From: UBA8514 sp050251415 | GTDB taxonomy: Bacteria; Bacillota; Clostridia; Lachnospirales; Anaerotignaceae | Reading direction: 5' to 3' | DNA: 20,160 nt | NCBI GenBank assembly: GCA_050251415.1 | Contig: JBFWMT010000044.1 | Location: 1 to 20,160 of the forward strand | Shown: piece by piece, positions 7,829 through 15,539 of the stretch | Numbering within the stretch: the first letter of the stretch is position 1 | Layout of the letters: each line of letters begins with the position of its first letter | The notes under the pieces: model-generated | What the model was told of the DNA's origin: nothing | The model's input: only the letters and a program-made list of their open reading frames with translations | Databases searched by the model: none | Translations under genes and position numbers: made by a program

Positions 7829-8515
7829 TTAATTACTTAGAGGGTCAATAGTTTCGCCGCAATAATGCATTTCATAATGCAAGTGTGGCCCTGTGGAATC
7901 CCCAGTGTTACCGGAAAGAGAAACAATGTCACCCTGAGTAACGTAATCGCCTTCTGCCACAGTATTCTGGGAATTATGGGCATAAATCGTTTGGTAGCCG
8001 TTTCCGTGGTCAACTTCAACCATATAGCCATAGGAGTTACTGTATTTTGCAGCTATAACTATACCAGACCCAGTGCACCGTACTGGTGTACCTACACTTA
8101 CGCCAATATCTACCCCAATATGGGGAGAGGAACGGTCTACCATATCACCGAATGGAGAGGTGATTGGCCCATTTAATGGCATACCTACTGGTATAGATAA
8201 ATCAACAGAAGCTTCTTCAGTTTCAGCGTTGTTTACTTCCTTAACTTCAAATGCAGTTTCCACTGGTTGAAGTTGGGAAATCATTTCATCCATTTGTTTG
8301 GTAAGCTGGTTAAGGCAGTCGTAGGCCTTTTTTGATGGTACGTAGATTTTTGAGGTATCATAACGCACTGATGCCACTGGCAGTGGTTGAGAATATACAT
8401 TTATATTTTTACCTGTGGAGATGAACGCAACAACAAAGGTTGATGCAACAAGTGCATAAAAAGATATTAGCTTACGGTTTTGCTTTACTGCTTTCGCTAT
8501 ATTCAAAAATTTCAT
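7829..8515 (-). CDS. Membrane-anchored M23 (LytM-type) metallopeptidase
   Basis: M23 peptidases cleave peptide cross-bridges in peptidoglycan or act as regulators of other wall hydrolases. The 228-residue product has a short basic N-terminus, one membrane helix at about 17-34 that could be an anchor or uncleaved signal, a helical linker at about 55-90, and the M23 domain from about 112. The zinc ligands H132, D136 (in HIGVD) and H213 (in HLH) are present, as are the catalytic-type H180 (in YAH) and H211, so it looks active. The ATG is preceded by GGGTGA about 7 nt upstream. It lies downstream of the PH-domain gene on the same strand, but a terminator at 8583-8614 separates them. No SpoIIQ- or SPOR-type partner is visible nearby. 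Confidence 0.93.
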   Translation of the reverse strand: MKFLNIAKAVKQNRKLISFYALVASTFVVAFISTGKNINVYSQPLPVASVRYDTSKIYVPSKKAYDCLNQLTKQMDEMISQLQPVETAFEVKEVNNAETEEASVDLSIPVGMPLNGPITSPFGDMVDRSSPHIGVDIGVSVGTPVRCTGSGIVIAAKYSNSYGYMVEVDHGNGYQTIYAHNSQNTVAEGDYVTQGDIVSLSGNTGDSTGPHLHYEMHYCGETIDPLSN

Positions 8516-8582
8516 TTATTAATCACCCGATATATTAGTTAACATTTTAGTAATATTTTATTCACAATATTTTAAAAATATA

Positions 8583-8614
8583 CTAAAAATATCCCCAAGT
8601 CAATACTTAGGGAT
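8583..8614 (-). terminator. Intrinsic terminator overlapping a stop codon
   Basis: The arms at 8591-8600 and 8605-8614 form a 10-bp stem (one wobble) with the 4-nt loop CAAT. On the minus strand the stem is followed by ATTTTTA. The loop and stem include the TGA stop of the PH-domain gene, so transcription ends right at the end of that gene. Confidence 0.8.
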
Positions 8615-9091
8615 ACTTTTTAACGGAATATTCATACTTTTGGTAATTACATCCTTAATTTCTTCTGCTTCTGCAGTTTTAAAAACCATATACTGGTATA
8701 AAACCATAATTTGTCCACCATAGGTTTTTTCAACATTTTTTATTTTAATTGCTATGCGGCTTATGCCAAACAATTTTTCAAAAATCCCCTGTTTAAGGGT
8801 CACGGTTTCCACATCACTGTAAATTACCACAATGTGGTTTTTTCTGCCAGCGGTCATATTAAAATCCAATCTTTCAGCCGTAACGTTTATTGTTACGCTA
8901 TGCCAAAAATAAAACATATAGGCATAAATAATAACTGCAATGGGGATAAGTATTTTAGCAAGATTTATTGCAGAATAGTATTTGTTGGGTGAGAGTGAAA
9001 CTGCAACCCCAAAAAATACCAAAAGTGTTGTAAGCATTTTTAAGGTAGATATGAGTATCAGTAAATAATGTGGTTTTAGGGTTTTTGACAT
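8600..9091 (-). CDS. PH-domain membrane protein (bPH2/YdbT-like)
   Basis: The 163-residue product has two membrane helices (about 9-32 and 45-63) followed by a soluble domain at about 65-150. The pattern HSVTINVTAERLDF, then VIYSDVETVTLKQG, then FEKLFGISRIAIKI is typical of bacterial PH-like (bPH2, formerly DUF304) domains found in small membrane proteins of unknown role. The C-terminal part (FKTAEAEEIKDVI) fits the closing helix. The ATG is well placed, with GGAGG 6 nt upstream on the minus strand. No function can be assigned. It is divergent from the mgtE pair, across a region holding the mgtE promoter. Confidence 0.82.
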   Translation of the reverse strand: MSKTLKPHYLLILISTLKMLTTLLVFFGVAVSLSPNKYYSAINLAKILIPIAVIIYAYMFYFWHSVTINVTAERLDFNMTAGRKNHIVVIYSDVETVTLKQGIFEKLFGISRIAIKIKNVEKTYGGQIMVLYQYMVFKTAEAEEIKDVITKSMNIPLKSIPKY

Positions 9092-9195
9092 GGTTACCTC
9101 CGTTTTTTTATTTTACATATACAATACTTAACACATTCTATCAGCAAACAGGTGGTATAGGCAAGAAAAAATATGATGTTATTTGAATTATTTTG

Positions 9196-9224
9196 TTGAC
9201 GTAGTTTTTTATTAAGACTATACT
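9196..9224 (+). promoter_or_regulatory. Strong sigma-A-type promoter for the mgtE leader
   Basis: TTGACG (9196-9201), a 17-nt spacer and TATACT (9219-9224) form a near-consensus housekeeping promoter. Transcription would start near 9231, leaving a leader of about 270 nt before the first mgtE start. Confidence 0.8.
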
Positions 9225-9267
9225 GATATGTAGAAGTTTTATGTTCCAGTTAGATTGATTTATGGAG

Positions 9268-9391
9268 GTGAACCTTATGGAAGCAGGCAGTAGTTGCAAT
9301 GCGGAAGGTGTTCCGTTATGCGATAATTTTAATTTTATAATTGCCGTGGCAGGGGTTCACTTGCATACAGGTCAAAATTAGATTTTTGACC
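9268..9391 (+). promoter_or_regulatory. Structured mgtE leader RNA (possible riboswitch or leader-peptide attenuator)
   Basis: Nested helices can be drawn. An outer stem pairs 9268-9276 with 9352-9360 (GTGAACC with GGTTCAC, plus two wobbles). An inner stem pairs 9286-9290 with 9341-9345. Within it is a hairpin with arms 9296-9306 and 9311-9321, interrupted by a 3x3 internal loop. A further 8-bp hairpin (9370-9377 with 9384-9391) follows. The outer stem overlaps a Shine-Dalgarno at 9264-9270. The element lies between a strong promoter and a terminator just ahead of mgtE, as expected for an ion-responsive riboswitch. Firmicute mgtE genes are often controlled by the M-box, but I cannot recognise the M-box core here, so the class is unassigned. 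Confidence 0.55.
9277..9381 (+). CDS. Possible 34-residue leader peptide upstream of mgtE
   Basis: An ATG at 9277 is preceded by GGAGGTG (9264-9270) at ideal spacing and opens a 34-codon frame ending in TAG at 9379-9381. The peptide runs from MEAGSSCNAEGVPLCD through a hydrophobic FIIAVAGV to HLHTGQN; it has two Cys and two His. The stop codon sits in the loop of the hairpin 9370-9391. Translation would disrupt the nested helices listed for the leader, so it could be a regulatory upstream ORF, comparable in concept to mgtL of Salmonella mgtA. It resembles no protein I know. It could also be a chance frame through a structured RNA. Confidence 0.4.
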   Translation: MEAGSSCNAEGVPLCDNFNFIIAVAGVHLHTGQN

Positions 9392-9421
9392 CTTTGTTGG
9401 TGCACCGATTTTTCATTTGAA

Positions 9422-9474
9422 ATATGTCTCGGTTTTGTTGCATTAGCAACATAGATGCAGGGCATATTTTTTTT
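9422..9474 (+). terminator. Intrinsic terminator inside the mgtE leader (attenuator)
   Basis: The arms 9422-9429 (ATATGTCT) and 9460-9467 (GGGCATAT) pair over 8 bp with two wobbles. They enclose an inner 6-bp hairpin TGTTGC-ATTA-GCAACA (9436-9451) and are followed at once by eight Ts (9467-9474). It ends about 30 nt before the mgtE start and downstream of a strong promoter, so it probably serves as a conditional terminator. Confidence 0.7.
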
Positions 9475-9504
9475 GTGCTTTAATATAAGAGTGAGGTGAC
9501 AACT

Positions 9505-10854
9505 TTGGAGGATAGAGAGTTAATCTTTAACGACTGGCTTAAGCTTATTGATAATGGAAAATTTGCAAAGCTTAAAAAGGAAATTAATGAACATAATGAG
9601 GCTAACATTGCAGCCTTTTTTGAGGAAATACCTTTAGAAAAAAAGCTTTTTGTGTTCCGTTTGCTTACAAAGGACAATGCAGCAGACGTTTTTTCCTTTA
9701 TGGACTCGGACACACAGGAGCATATAGTTAAATCCATTACAGACAACGAGGTTAGGCATATTGTTGATGAGCTTAGCCTTGACGATGCAGTAGACTTTTT
9801 AAGCGAGATCCCTGCAAATTTGGTTACAAGGGTGCTTAAAAACACTGACGATGAAAAAAGAAAACTTATTAATGAATTTTTAAATTATCCCGAGGATAGT
9901 GCGGGAAGCATTATGACAATTGAGTTTGTGCAGTTTAATCAAGAGCTGACTGTGCAAAAGGCAATGGAGCAGCTTAGAACAACTGGCATTGATAAGGAAA
10001 CCATATATTCCTGTTACGTTGTTGATGAAAGACGTGTTCTTGTGGGAATGGTGTCCTTACGTACCTTGATTTTTGCTGATGATAATGCTAAGGTAAAGGA
10101 CGTTATGGAGGATGACGTTATCTTTGTTAAAACCCTTGATGACCAAGAGGATATTGCTAATTTATTTAAGAAATATGGTCTTATTGCACTGCCTGTGGTT
10201 GATAATGAAGAGCGTCTTGTGGGCATTATAACCGTTGACGATATTGTGGACGTTATTGAACAGGAGAATACGGAAGATATTGAGAAGATGTCTGCTCTTA
10301 TTCCATCGGAGGACGAATATCTTAAAACAAGTGTTGTTACTTTGGCAAAAAACAGAGTTGCATGGCTTTTGGTTCTTATGATTTCCGGTACATTATCAAG
10401 TGCGATAATAACAGGGTTTCAAGGCATTTTAGCTTCATCAGTAATTTTGGCATCCCTTTTCCCCATACTTATGGGAACTGGAGGCAATGCAGGGGCCCAA
10501 GCCTCTACCCTTATTATACGTGGTATGGCAGTAGGTGAGATTGAAACAAGTGACCTGCTTAAAGTTATTTGGAAGGAACTGCGAGTAGGTACAGTCACAG
10601 GTTTTGCCCTTGGGTGTGTAAATTTTATGAGGCTGTTCATACTTGGCAATGTGCCTGTAAATATAAATCTTACGGTGTCTTCTAGCATGATGTGTACTGT
10701 TATATTAGCAAAAAGTATAGGTTCTACACTGCCCATGCTTGCAAAAAAACTTAAATTTGACCCTGCAATTATGGCGGGCCCTCTTATTACAACTGTTGTG
10801 GACTGTTTGGCATTGCTTATTTTCTTTACGGCAGTGCAAACTTTTGTGTTATAA
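9505..10854 (+). CDS. mgtE: MgtE magnesium transporter, copy 1
   Basis: MgtE is a dimeric, Mg2+-gated channel for Mg2+ (and Co2+) in the cell membrane. The 449-residue product has the N domain (about 1-125), two CBS domains (about 130-250, with LVGMVSLRTLI and LVGIITVDDIV), the plug helix, and five membrane helices from about 280. It has TGGNAGAQAST and the pore motif KFDPAIMAGPLITTVVD; D433 corresponds to the ion-binding Asp of Thermus MgtE (D432). A GTG at 9496 is in frame, but the TTG at 9505 has AGGTGA at 9494-9499 and aligns exactly with the start of copy 2, so I prefer it. Residue 324 is Gly here and Asp in copy 2. It is preceded by the structured leader and lies 29 nt before copy 2, so the two form an operon. 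Confidence 0.95.
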   Translation: MEDRELIFNDWLKLIDNGKFAKLKKEINEHNEANIAAFFEEIPLEKKLFVFRLLTKDNAADVFSFMDSDTQEHIVKSITDNEVRHIVDELSLDDAVDFLSEIPANLVTRVLKNTDDEKRKLINEFLNYPEDSAGSIMTIEFVQFNQELTVQKAMEQLRTTGIDKETIYSCYVVDERRVLVGMVSLRTLIFADDNAKVKDVMEDDVIFVKTLDDQEDIANLFKKYGLIALPVVDNEERLVGIITVDDIVDVIEQENTEDIEKMSALIPSEDEYLKTSVVTLAKNRVAWLLVLMISGTLSSAIITGFQGILASSVILASLFPILMGTGGNAGAQASTLIIRGMAVGEIETSDLLKVIWKELRVGTVTGFALGCVNFMRLFILGNVPVNINLTVSSSMMCTVILAKSIGSTLPMLAKKLKFDPAIMAGPLITTVVDCLALLIFFTAVQTFVL

Positions 10855-10883
10855 GAATTCACAGCGGAAGGAGATGAGGAAAA

Positions 10884-12230
10884 ATGGATAATAGAGAAGA
10901 AATATTTGAACAATGGCTAGAATTGATTGATAACGGAGGACTTGCAACGCTTAAAGCAGAGCTTAATGAGGATAATCCTGCAAATATTGCGGAATTTTTT
11001 GATGAAATACCTGTGGATAAGCAGTTGCTTGTGTTCCGTCTGCTTACAAAAGATAATGCGGCATATACGTTTTCTTTTATGGACTCGGACACCCAGGAAC
11101 ACATTGTAAATTCAATAACAGACCGTGAGGTAAGGGGAATTTTAGCCGACCTTAGCCTTGATGATGCGGTGGACTTTTTAAGCGAGATACCTGCAAATTT
11201 GGTTACAAGGGTGCTTAAAAATACTGCTGAGGAAAAAAGAAAGATAATTAATCAATTTTTGAATTATCCTGACGATTGCGCAGGAAGCATAATGACAATA
11301 GAGTTTGTGCAGTTCCATCAAGAAACAACTGTACTTAAAGCTATGGAACAGCTTAAAAAAACAGGGGTTAACAAGGAAACAATATACTCATGCTATGTTA
11401 TGGACGCACGCCGTGTGCTTGTGGGTATGGTATCTTTACGTACACTAATATTATCGGGGGATGATGTTAAGGTAAAGGACATTATGGAAGATGACGTAAT
11501 ATTTGTTAGAACCCTTGACGACCAAGAGGATATTGCTAATTTATTTAAGAAATATGGACTTATTGCACTGCCTGTAGTTGACAATGAACGGCGTCTTGTG
11601 GGTATTATAACCGTTGACGATATTGTGGACGTTATTGAACAGGAAAATACAGAGGATATTGAGAAGATGTCCGCCCTTATTCCATCTGAGGATGAGTATC
11701 TTAAAACAGGTGTGTTTACCCTCGCAAAAAATAGGATTGCGTGGCTTTTGATTTTGATGATTTCAGGAACGATTTCAAGTGCAATTATAAGTGGATATGA
11801 GGCTGTTTTGGCTTCATCTATTATTCTATCCTCCTTTTTCCCTATACTTATGGATACAGGAGGCAATGCTGGTTCACAGGCATCTACACTTATTATACGT
11901 GGTATGGCAGTGGGCGAGATAGATATGAGTGATGTGTTTAAGGTTATTTGGAAAGAAATTAGAGTTGGCTTTTTAGCAGGCGTTATACTTGGTTTAGTGA
12001 ATTTTGTAAGACTTATTTTACTTGGAACACCACTTAATGTTAATATAACGGTGTCCATTAGCCTTATTATTGCGGTTGTGGTGGCAAAAAGCATTGGATG
12101 TTTATTACCTATGGCAGCTAAAAAGCTTAAGTTTGACCCTGCTATTATGGCAGGGCCGCTAATAACAACCATTGTTGATGCAACATCACTTATTATTTTC
12201 TTTAACTTGGCAAAGGCTTTGGTGCTTTAA
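10884..12230 (+). CDS. mgtE: MgtE magnesium transporter, copy 2
   Basis: The 448-residue product has the same layout as copy 1: N domain, CBS pair, plug helix and five membrane helices, with the pore Asp at D432 and TGGNAGSQAST preceded by D324. By eye the two proteins are about three-quarters identical. A stretch covering the second CBS domain and plug helix (from TLDDQEDIANLF to SEDEYLKT) differs at only one position, while the membrane part has diverged more. This is a tandem duplication, and the two may form mixed dimers. The ATG has AAGGAG at 10868-10873. The stop overlaps the end of the convergent DUF362 gene by 4 nt. It shares the leader and promoter of copy 1. Confidence 0.95.
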   Translation: MDNREEIFEQWLELIDNGGLATLKAELNEDNPANIAEFFDEIPVDKQLLVFRLLTKDNAAYTFSFMDSDTQEHIVNSITDREVRGILADLSLDDAVDFLSEIPANLVTRVLKNTAEEKRKIINQFLNYPDDCAGSIMTIEFVQFHQETTVLKAMEQLKKTGVNKETIYSCYVMDARRVLVGMVSLRTLILSGDDVKVKDIMEDDVIFVRTLDDQEDIANLFKKYGLIALPVVDNERRLVGIITVDDIVDVIEQENTEDIEKMSALIPSEDEYLKTGVFTLAKNRIAWLLILMISGTISSAIISGYEAVLASSIILSSFFPILMDTGGNAGSQASTLIIRGMAVGEIDMSDVFKVIWKEIRVGFLAGVILGLVNFVRLILLGTPLNVNITVSISLIIAVVVAKSIGCLLPMAAKKLKFDPAIMAGPLITTIVDATSLIIFFNLAKALVL

Positions 12231-13381
12231 AATTTTGATAGTATTTTTAACAGCAGTGGGCGATGTATGTCCACTGCTTTTTTTGGACATAGTTCTTGAC
12301 AGCAGAAGCACCTTATGCACTTATCAATATCTACATAGGGTTTGCGGTCCTTCATAGTGATTATTTTTGCGGGGCAGTTAAGTGCGCAGTCGCCACAGCC
12401 TATACATATGTTATGTTTAAATACGGGCTTTGGATGTAGGTTATGCTTAACGAAGTCCTCTAAAAATTTTGGCGGATTGTCACCCAAAAAATGCATACTG
12501 CCAGTTTTTGGTATAACAAAATCATGCTGAACAAAACTATTTATATCATCACCAATATATTCAATTTTTTCTGCTGAGTTACTGCATAAACCACGCTGAA
12601 CCATGCGTGCAAGCATAGGGACTTGGTCTGTAGTTACGTTAATCATTTTAGATGCCGCCAAATCCAATTCATATGGGCTAGTTGAGGACAGAAGAGCACC
12701 TATTTGGCGTGGTTCGCCGCCTGTAGGGCCATGACCTTCCATGCCAACTATGGCATCCATAAAGGATAGAATTGGGTTTGCGTTAATGCAAATATCTATA
12801 AGGCAGTCCGCGAAGGTGAAAGGGTCGGGGCAGTTAAAGTGATACTCTGCTTTTACTGTGCCTGGTATTGTTCCAAACATATTTTTAGTTGCACCTGTCA
12901 TTTTTGTCATGCAGTGGGCTTTCAGTTTGGAAACAGAAATTATTTTATCTACCTTCGTAATAAAATCAGCAATGGTAAGGTGCTTTAAAATAAGGCCCTC
13001 AGGGTTATCAGCATGGGTGGTTGCGGTATTATAGTTCAAGGTTGCACCTGTTTGTGCAGCAACTGCCTCCATACCTGTTACTTTGTATAGGGAGCGCAGA
13101 AGAATTTCGCTGAAGGGGCCACCCGGGCTGTCACCTATCACCACTTTACAGCCATAGGCAATTAAAATTTCCGCTAGGGCACGCACTACCGCAGGATGGG
13201 TGGTTGCCGCTTCATCGGGATTTTTTTTCATAATAAGGTTCACCTTTAAAAGTACGGTTTCGCCTTTATCAATATATTTGCTAACACCGCCAAGGTTGGC
13301 GAAAGATTGTGCCACGGCAGATTTCACTTTTTCATATTCATAATTACTACAGCTTAAAACTGAAACTAATATAATAATCAT
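12227..13381 (-). CDS. DUF362 domain protein with two 4Fe-4S ferredoxin motifs
   Basis: The product of up to 384 residues has an N-terminal DUF362 domain (about 1-300; KGETVLLKVNLI near 40, VVIGDSPGG near 85, KLKAHCMTKMTGATKNMFG near 150) and a C-terminal bacterial ferredoxin domain. Cluster motif 1 is C326, C329, C332, C336; motif 2 is C355, C358, C361, C365, with an extra C360. The role of DUF362-ferredoxins is not established; electron transfer is inferred from the clusters. The ATG at 13379-13381 is odd because AGGAG directly abuts it with no spacer. No other standard start lies near, and the residues after it (ILVSVLSCSNYEYEKVK) match the usual family N-terminus, so the true start may be a rare ATT or ATA a few codons in. 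It faces mgtE and overlaps it. Confidence 0.88.
   Translation of the reverse strand: MIIILVSVLSCSNYEYEKVKSAVAQSFANLGGVSKYIDKGETVLLKVNLIMKKNPDEAATTHPAVVRALAEILIAYGCKVVIGDSPGGPFSEILLRSLYKVTGMEAVAAQTGATLNYNTATTHADNPEGLILKHLTIADFITKVDKIISVSKLKAHCMTKMTGATKNMFGTIPGTVKAEYHFNCPDPFTFADCLIDICINANPILSFMDAIVGMEGHGPTGGEPRQIGALLSSTSPYELDLAASKMINVTTDQVPMLARMVQRGLCSNSAEKIEYIGDDINSFVQHDFVIPKTGSMHFLGDNPPKFLEDFVKHNLHPKPVFKHNICIGCGDCALNCPAKIITMKDRKPYVDIDKCIRCFCCQELCPKKAVDIHRPLLLKILSKF
12252..12284 (+). terminator. Intrinsic terminator for mgtE, inside the antisense DUF362 gene
   Basis: AGCAGTGG (12252-12259) pairs perfectly with CCACTGCT (12271-12278) around an 11-nt loop, followed by seven Ts. It lies 22 nt past the mgtE copy 2 stop and within the last codons of the convergent DUF362 reading frame, so one sequence serves both as terminator and as coding DNA. 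Confidence 0.85.
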
Positions 13382-13485
13382 CTCCTTTGGTTGTATTTTA
13401 CCACTAAATGGTGATATTAACTATACGAAAAATATTTTTATGTGATATACTGGAAAAAATATTAAATGAAGGAAGTGTCATATAT

Positions 13486-14709
13486 ATGGTAGACTTTTTT
13501 ACAAAAAACAGAGATAAACTTTTTGAAATACTAGAGGACGGCGACCTTGCAGTATTGTTTGCAGGTGAAGCACCTACAAAGCGTGGAGATGAGAAATATT
13601 TATTTTCGCCAGATAGAAATTTTTACTATATGACAGGTATAGAGTGTGAGCGATGTGCTTTTGTACTGGCAAAGCTTGAGGGTAAAAGACTGGAAAGGCT
13701 TTACATTGAGGCCGATAATGGACAGATGGCTAAATGGGTTGGTGCAAACATCACTGAAAGTGAGGCAATAGAGGTATCTGGCATTAAGGACATTAAATTT
13801 GTAGATAGCATTTTTGACGATATAGATGTGAAAAAAAGCAATATTAAGCGCTTATTTTTAGATTGTGAGAGAAAAGATTTGTTGGAGAACCATATGCCTG
13901 AAGGCTTCAGAAAAAAATACAAGGAAGTGGTTTTTGAGGATTTATTTCCTATTATTTCCGAAATGAGAGTAATTAAAGAAAAAGAAGAAATAGAGTTCAT
14001 ACGAAAAGCCATACACATAACTCGTCTTGGTATTGAAGCAATGATGAAAAATGCCAAGGCTGGTATGATGGAATATGAAATTGAAGCACATTATGATTAT
14101 GTTCTTCGAAAAAACGGTGTTAGGGACAAGGCTTTTTGTACAATTGCTGCAGCTGGGAAAAATGGCACAGTTTTGCATTATGTAAAAAATAATTCAAGAA
14201 CCAATGACGGAGACCTGATACTTATTGATGCAGGGGCACAGATAGATTGGTACAACGGGGATTTATCACGGACATTCCCTATAAACGGAAAATTTACAGA
14301 ACGCCAAAAACTGGTGTATAACATTGTTTTGGGTGGGCAGAAGCTGATTATGGATAGCATAAAGCCAGATATACCAATGCCACGTCTTAATGAAATTTTA
14401 AAAGATTATTATTACAAGGAATTGCTTGAAATTGGGCTGGTATCTACTCGTGATGATGTGTTTAAATATTACTACCACAACGTAGGGCATTTTTTGGGTG
14501 CTGAAACTCATGATGTTGGAGACAAAAGCCAGAAGTTACGAGAGGGCATGGTACTTACAGTAGAGCCGGGGTTATATATTGAGCAATGGGGGATTGGCAT
14601 ACGTATAGAAGACGATGTGCTGGTAACTGAAGATGGCTGTGAAAATCTTTCGGCAGAAATGATTAAGACTGTTGAGGAAATTGAAGCATTTATGGCAAAG
14701 GGTGTTTAG
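13486..14709 (+). CDS. pepP: M24B aminopeptidase P family (Xaa-Pro aminopeptidase)
   Basis: This metallopeptidase removes an N-terminal residue that precedes proline; it is expected in the cytoplasm. The 407-residue product has the aminopeptidase P N-terminal domain (about 1-150, with YLFSPDRNFYYMTGIE) and the M24 pita-bread domain from about 170. The five metal ligands can be read: D248 (in LIDAG), D259 (in GDLSRTF), H335 (in GHFLG), E360 (in VEPGLY) and E375 (in IRIEDDV). The frame is open back to 13408, but the ATG at 13486 has GAAGGAAG at 13468-13475 and gives the family-typical start. A TATACT at 13446-13451 may be its -10. It lies 2 nt before the DUF2161 gene and is divergent from the DUF362 gene. 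Confidence 0.93.
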   Translation: MVDFFTKNRDKLFEILEDGDLAVLFAGEAPTKRGDEKYLFSPDRNFYYMTGIECERCAFVLAKLEGKRLERLYIEADNGQMAKWVGANITESEAIEVSGIKDIKFVDSIFDDIDVKKSNIKRLFLDCERKDLLENHMPEGFRKKYKEVVFEDLFPIISEMRVIKEKEEIEFIRKAIHITRLGIEAMMKNAKAGMMEYEIEAHYDYVLRKNGVRDKAFCTIAAAGKNGTVLHYVKNNSRTNDGDLILIDAGAQIDWYNGDLSRTFPINGKFTERQKLVYNIVLGGQKLIMDSIKPDIPMPRLNEILKDYYYKELLEIGLVSTRDDVFKYYYHNVGHFLGAETHDVGDKSQKLREGMVLTVEPGLYIEQWGIGIRIEDDVLVTEDGCENLSAEMIKTVEEIEAFMAKGV

Positions 14710-14711
14710 AA

Positions 14712-15407
14712 ATGGATTTTTTGGAAGAGGATTTGTATGCACCCATTTGTAATTACCTAACAGAGAATGGCTATGAAGTACGTGGAGAAGTAAAGGATTG
14801 TGACATAGCTGCCTATAAGGATGAAAAGCTAACAGTGGTGGAGTTGAAAAAGGCTTTTAACTTAAAACTTATTTATCAGGCTGTAGACAGGCAGGATTTT
14901 GCCCAAAGTGTGTATATTGCCATAGGCAGAAGTAATAAGGGTATGCGGGACATAAATTACAAAAGCATGATAAAGCTTTTGAAAAGGCTTGACCTTGGGC
15001 TGATTACAGTGGCTATGGACAGCCCTATAAAAACCGTAGAAGTGATTTTAGAGCCTGAAAATGAGCGTAAAACCAAAAGCTATAAGCGGAAAAAAGCTTT
15101 GGAGGTCGAGTTTGAGGGTAGAAGCGGTGACTTTAACAAGGGTGGCATTAACAAGAAGAAAATAATAACCGCCTACCGTGAGAAATCTATAGAGATTTTA
15201 TGCTTGGTTGCAAAAAATGAGGTTATAAGCAACAGTGAATTGAAGGAAAAGGGCTATGATAAAAAAGTTTTGAATATTTTGCAAAAGAACTACTATGGCT
15301 GGTTTGAAAAGGTTGGTCGTGGAAAATATGGTGTTAGTGCCATGGGAATAGAGGCGCTGGAAGAGGAAAAATACCAAAAGCTGATTGAGCATTACAGTGG
15401 AAACTAA
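14712..15407 (+). CDS. DUF2161 family protein (PD-(D/E)XK nuclease-like fold)
   Basis: The 231-residue product matches the DUF2161 family: GYEVRGEVKDCDIAAYKDEKL, then VVELKKAFNLKLIYQAVDR. Glu26, Asp31 and Glu44-x-Lys46 form the E-D-ExK pattern of the PD-(D/E)XK nuclease superfamily, so a nuclease or nucleic-acid-binding role is plausible but unproven. The middle (about 120-150) is rich in Lys and Arg. The C-terminal 75 residues look like a winged-helix segment (NEVISNSELKEKGYDKKVLN, then GWFEKVGRGKYGVS). It starts 2 nt after the pepP stop, with a weak Shine-Dalgarno inside the pepP end, so it is probably translated with pepP. A functional link with pepP is not known to me. Confidence 0.82.
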   Translation: MDFLEEDLYAPICNYLTENGYEVRGEVKDCDIAAYKDEKLTVVELKKAFNLKLIYQAVDRQDFAQSVYIAIGRSNKGMRDINYKSMIKLLKRLDLGLITVAMDSPIKTVEVILEPENERKTKSYKRKKALEVEFEGRSGDFNKGGINKKKIITAYREKSIEILCLVAKNEVISNSELKEKGYDKKVLNILQKNYYGWFEKVGRGKYGVSAMGIEALEEEKYQKLIEHYSGN

Positions 15408-15413
15408 AAACCT

Positions 15414-15496
15414 TGGGTGTTGCCAAACCCACTTGCTTTTTGAAAAAAGCAAGGCCAAAAACTTTTATGAAAAAACCCGCATATTTATGCGGGTTT
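15414..15496. terminator. Cluster of three hairpins ending in a bidirectional terminator
   Basis: Three inverted repeats follow the DUF2161 gene. They are TGGGT/ACCCA (15414-15418 with 15427-15431), CTTGCTTTT/AAAAGCAAG (15432-15440 with 15445-15453, loop TGAA) and AAACCCGCAT/ATGCGGGTTT (15473-15482 with 15487-15496, loop ATTT). The last is a good terminator readable on both strands and serves pepP-DUF2161 and the minus-strand gene ending at 15540. The first two look like a dispersed intergenic palindromic element; whether copies exist elsewhere cannot be judged from one window. Confidence 0.75.
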
Positions 15497-15539
15497 CAAC
15501 TTGTAGACCAACGATTTTACAAACAGCTTGAAATAGCTA

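Noticed and set aside
9231..9391. Calling the mgtE leader an M-box riboswitch
   Set aside because: Short similarities (AGGTGA, CATACAG) exist, but the conserved core and its pairing could not be recognised by eye; left unassigned.
9370..9391. 8-bp hairpin as the main mgtE leader terminator
   Set aside because: It is followed by CTTTGTT rather than a proper T-run; the hairpin at 9422-9474 with eight Ts is a better terminator.
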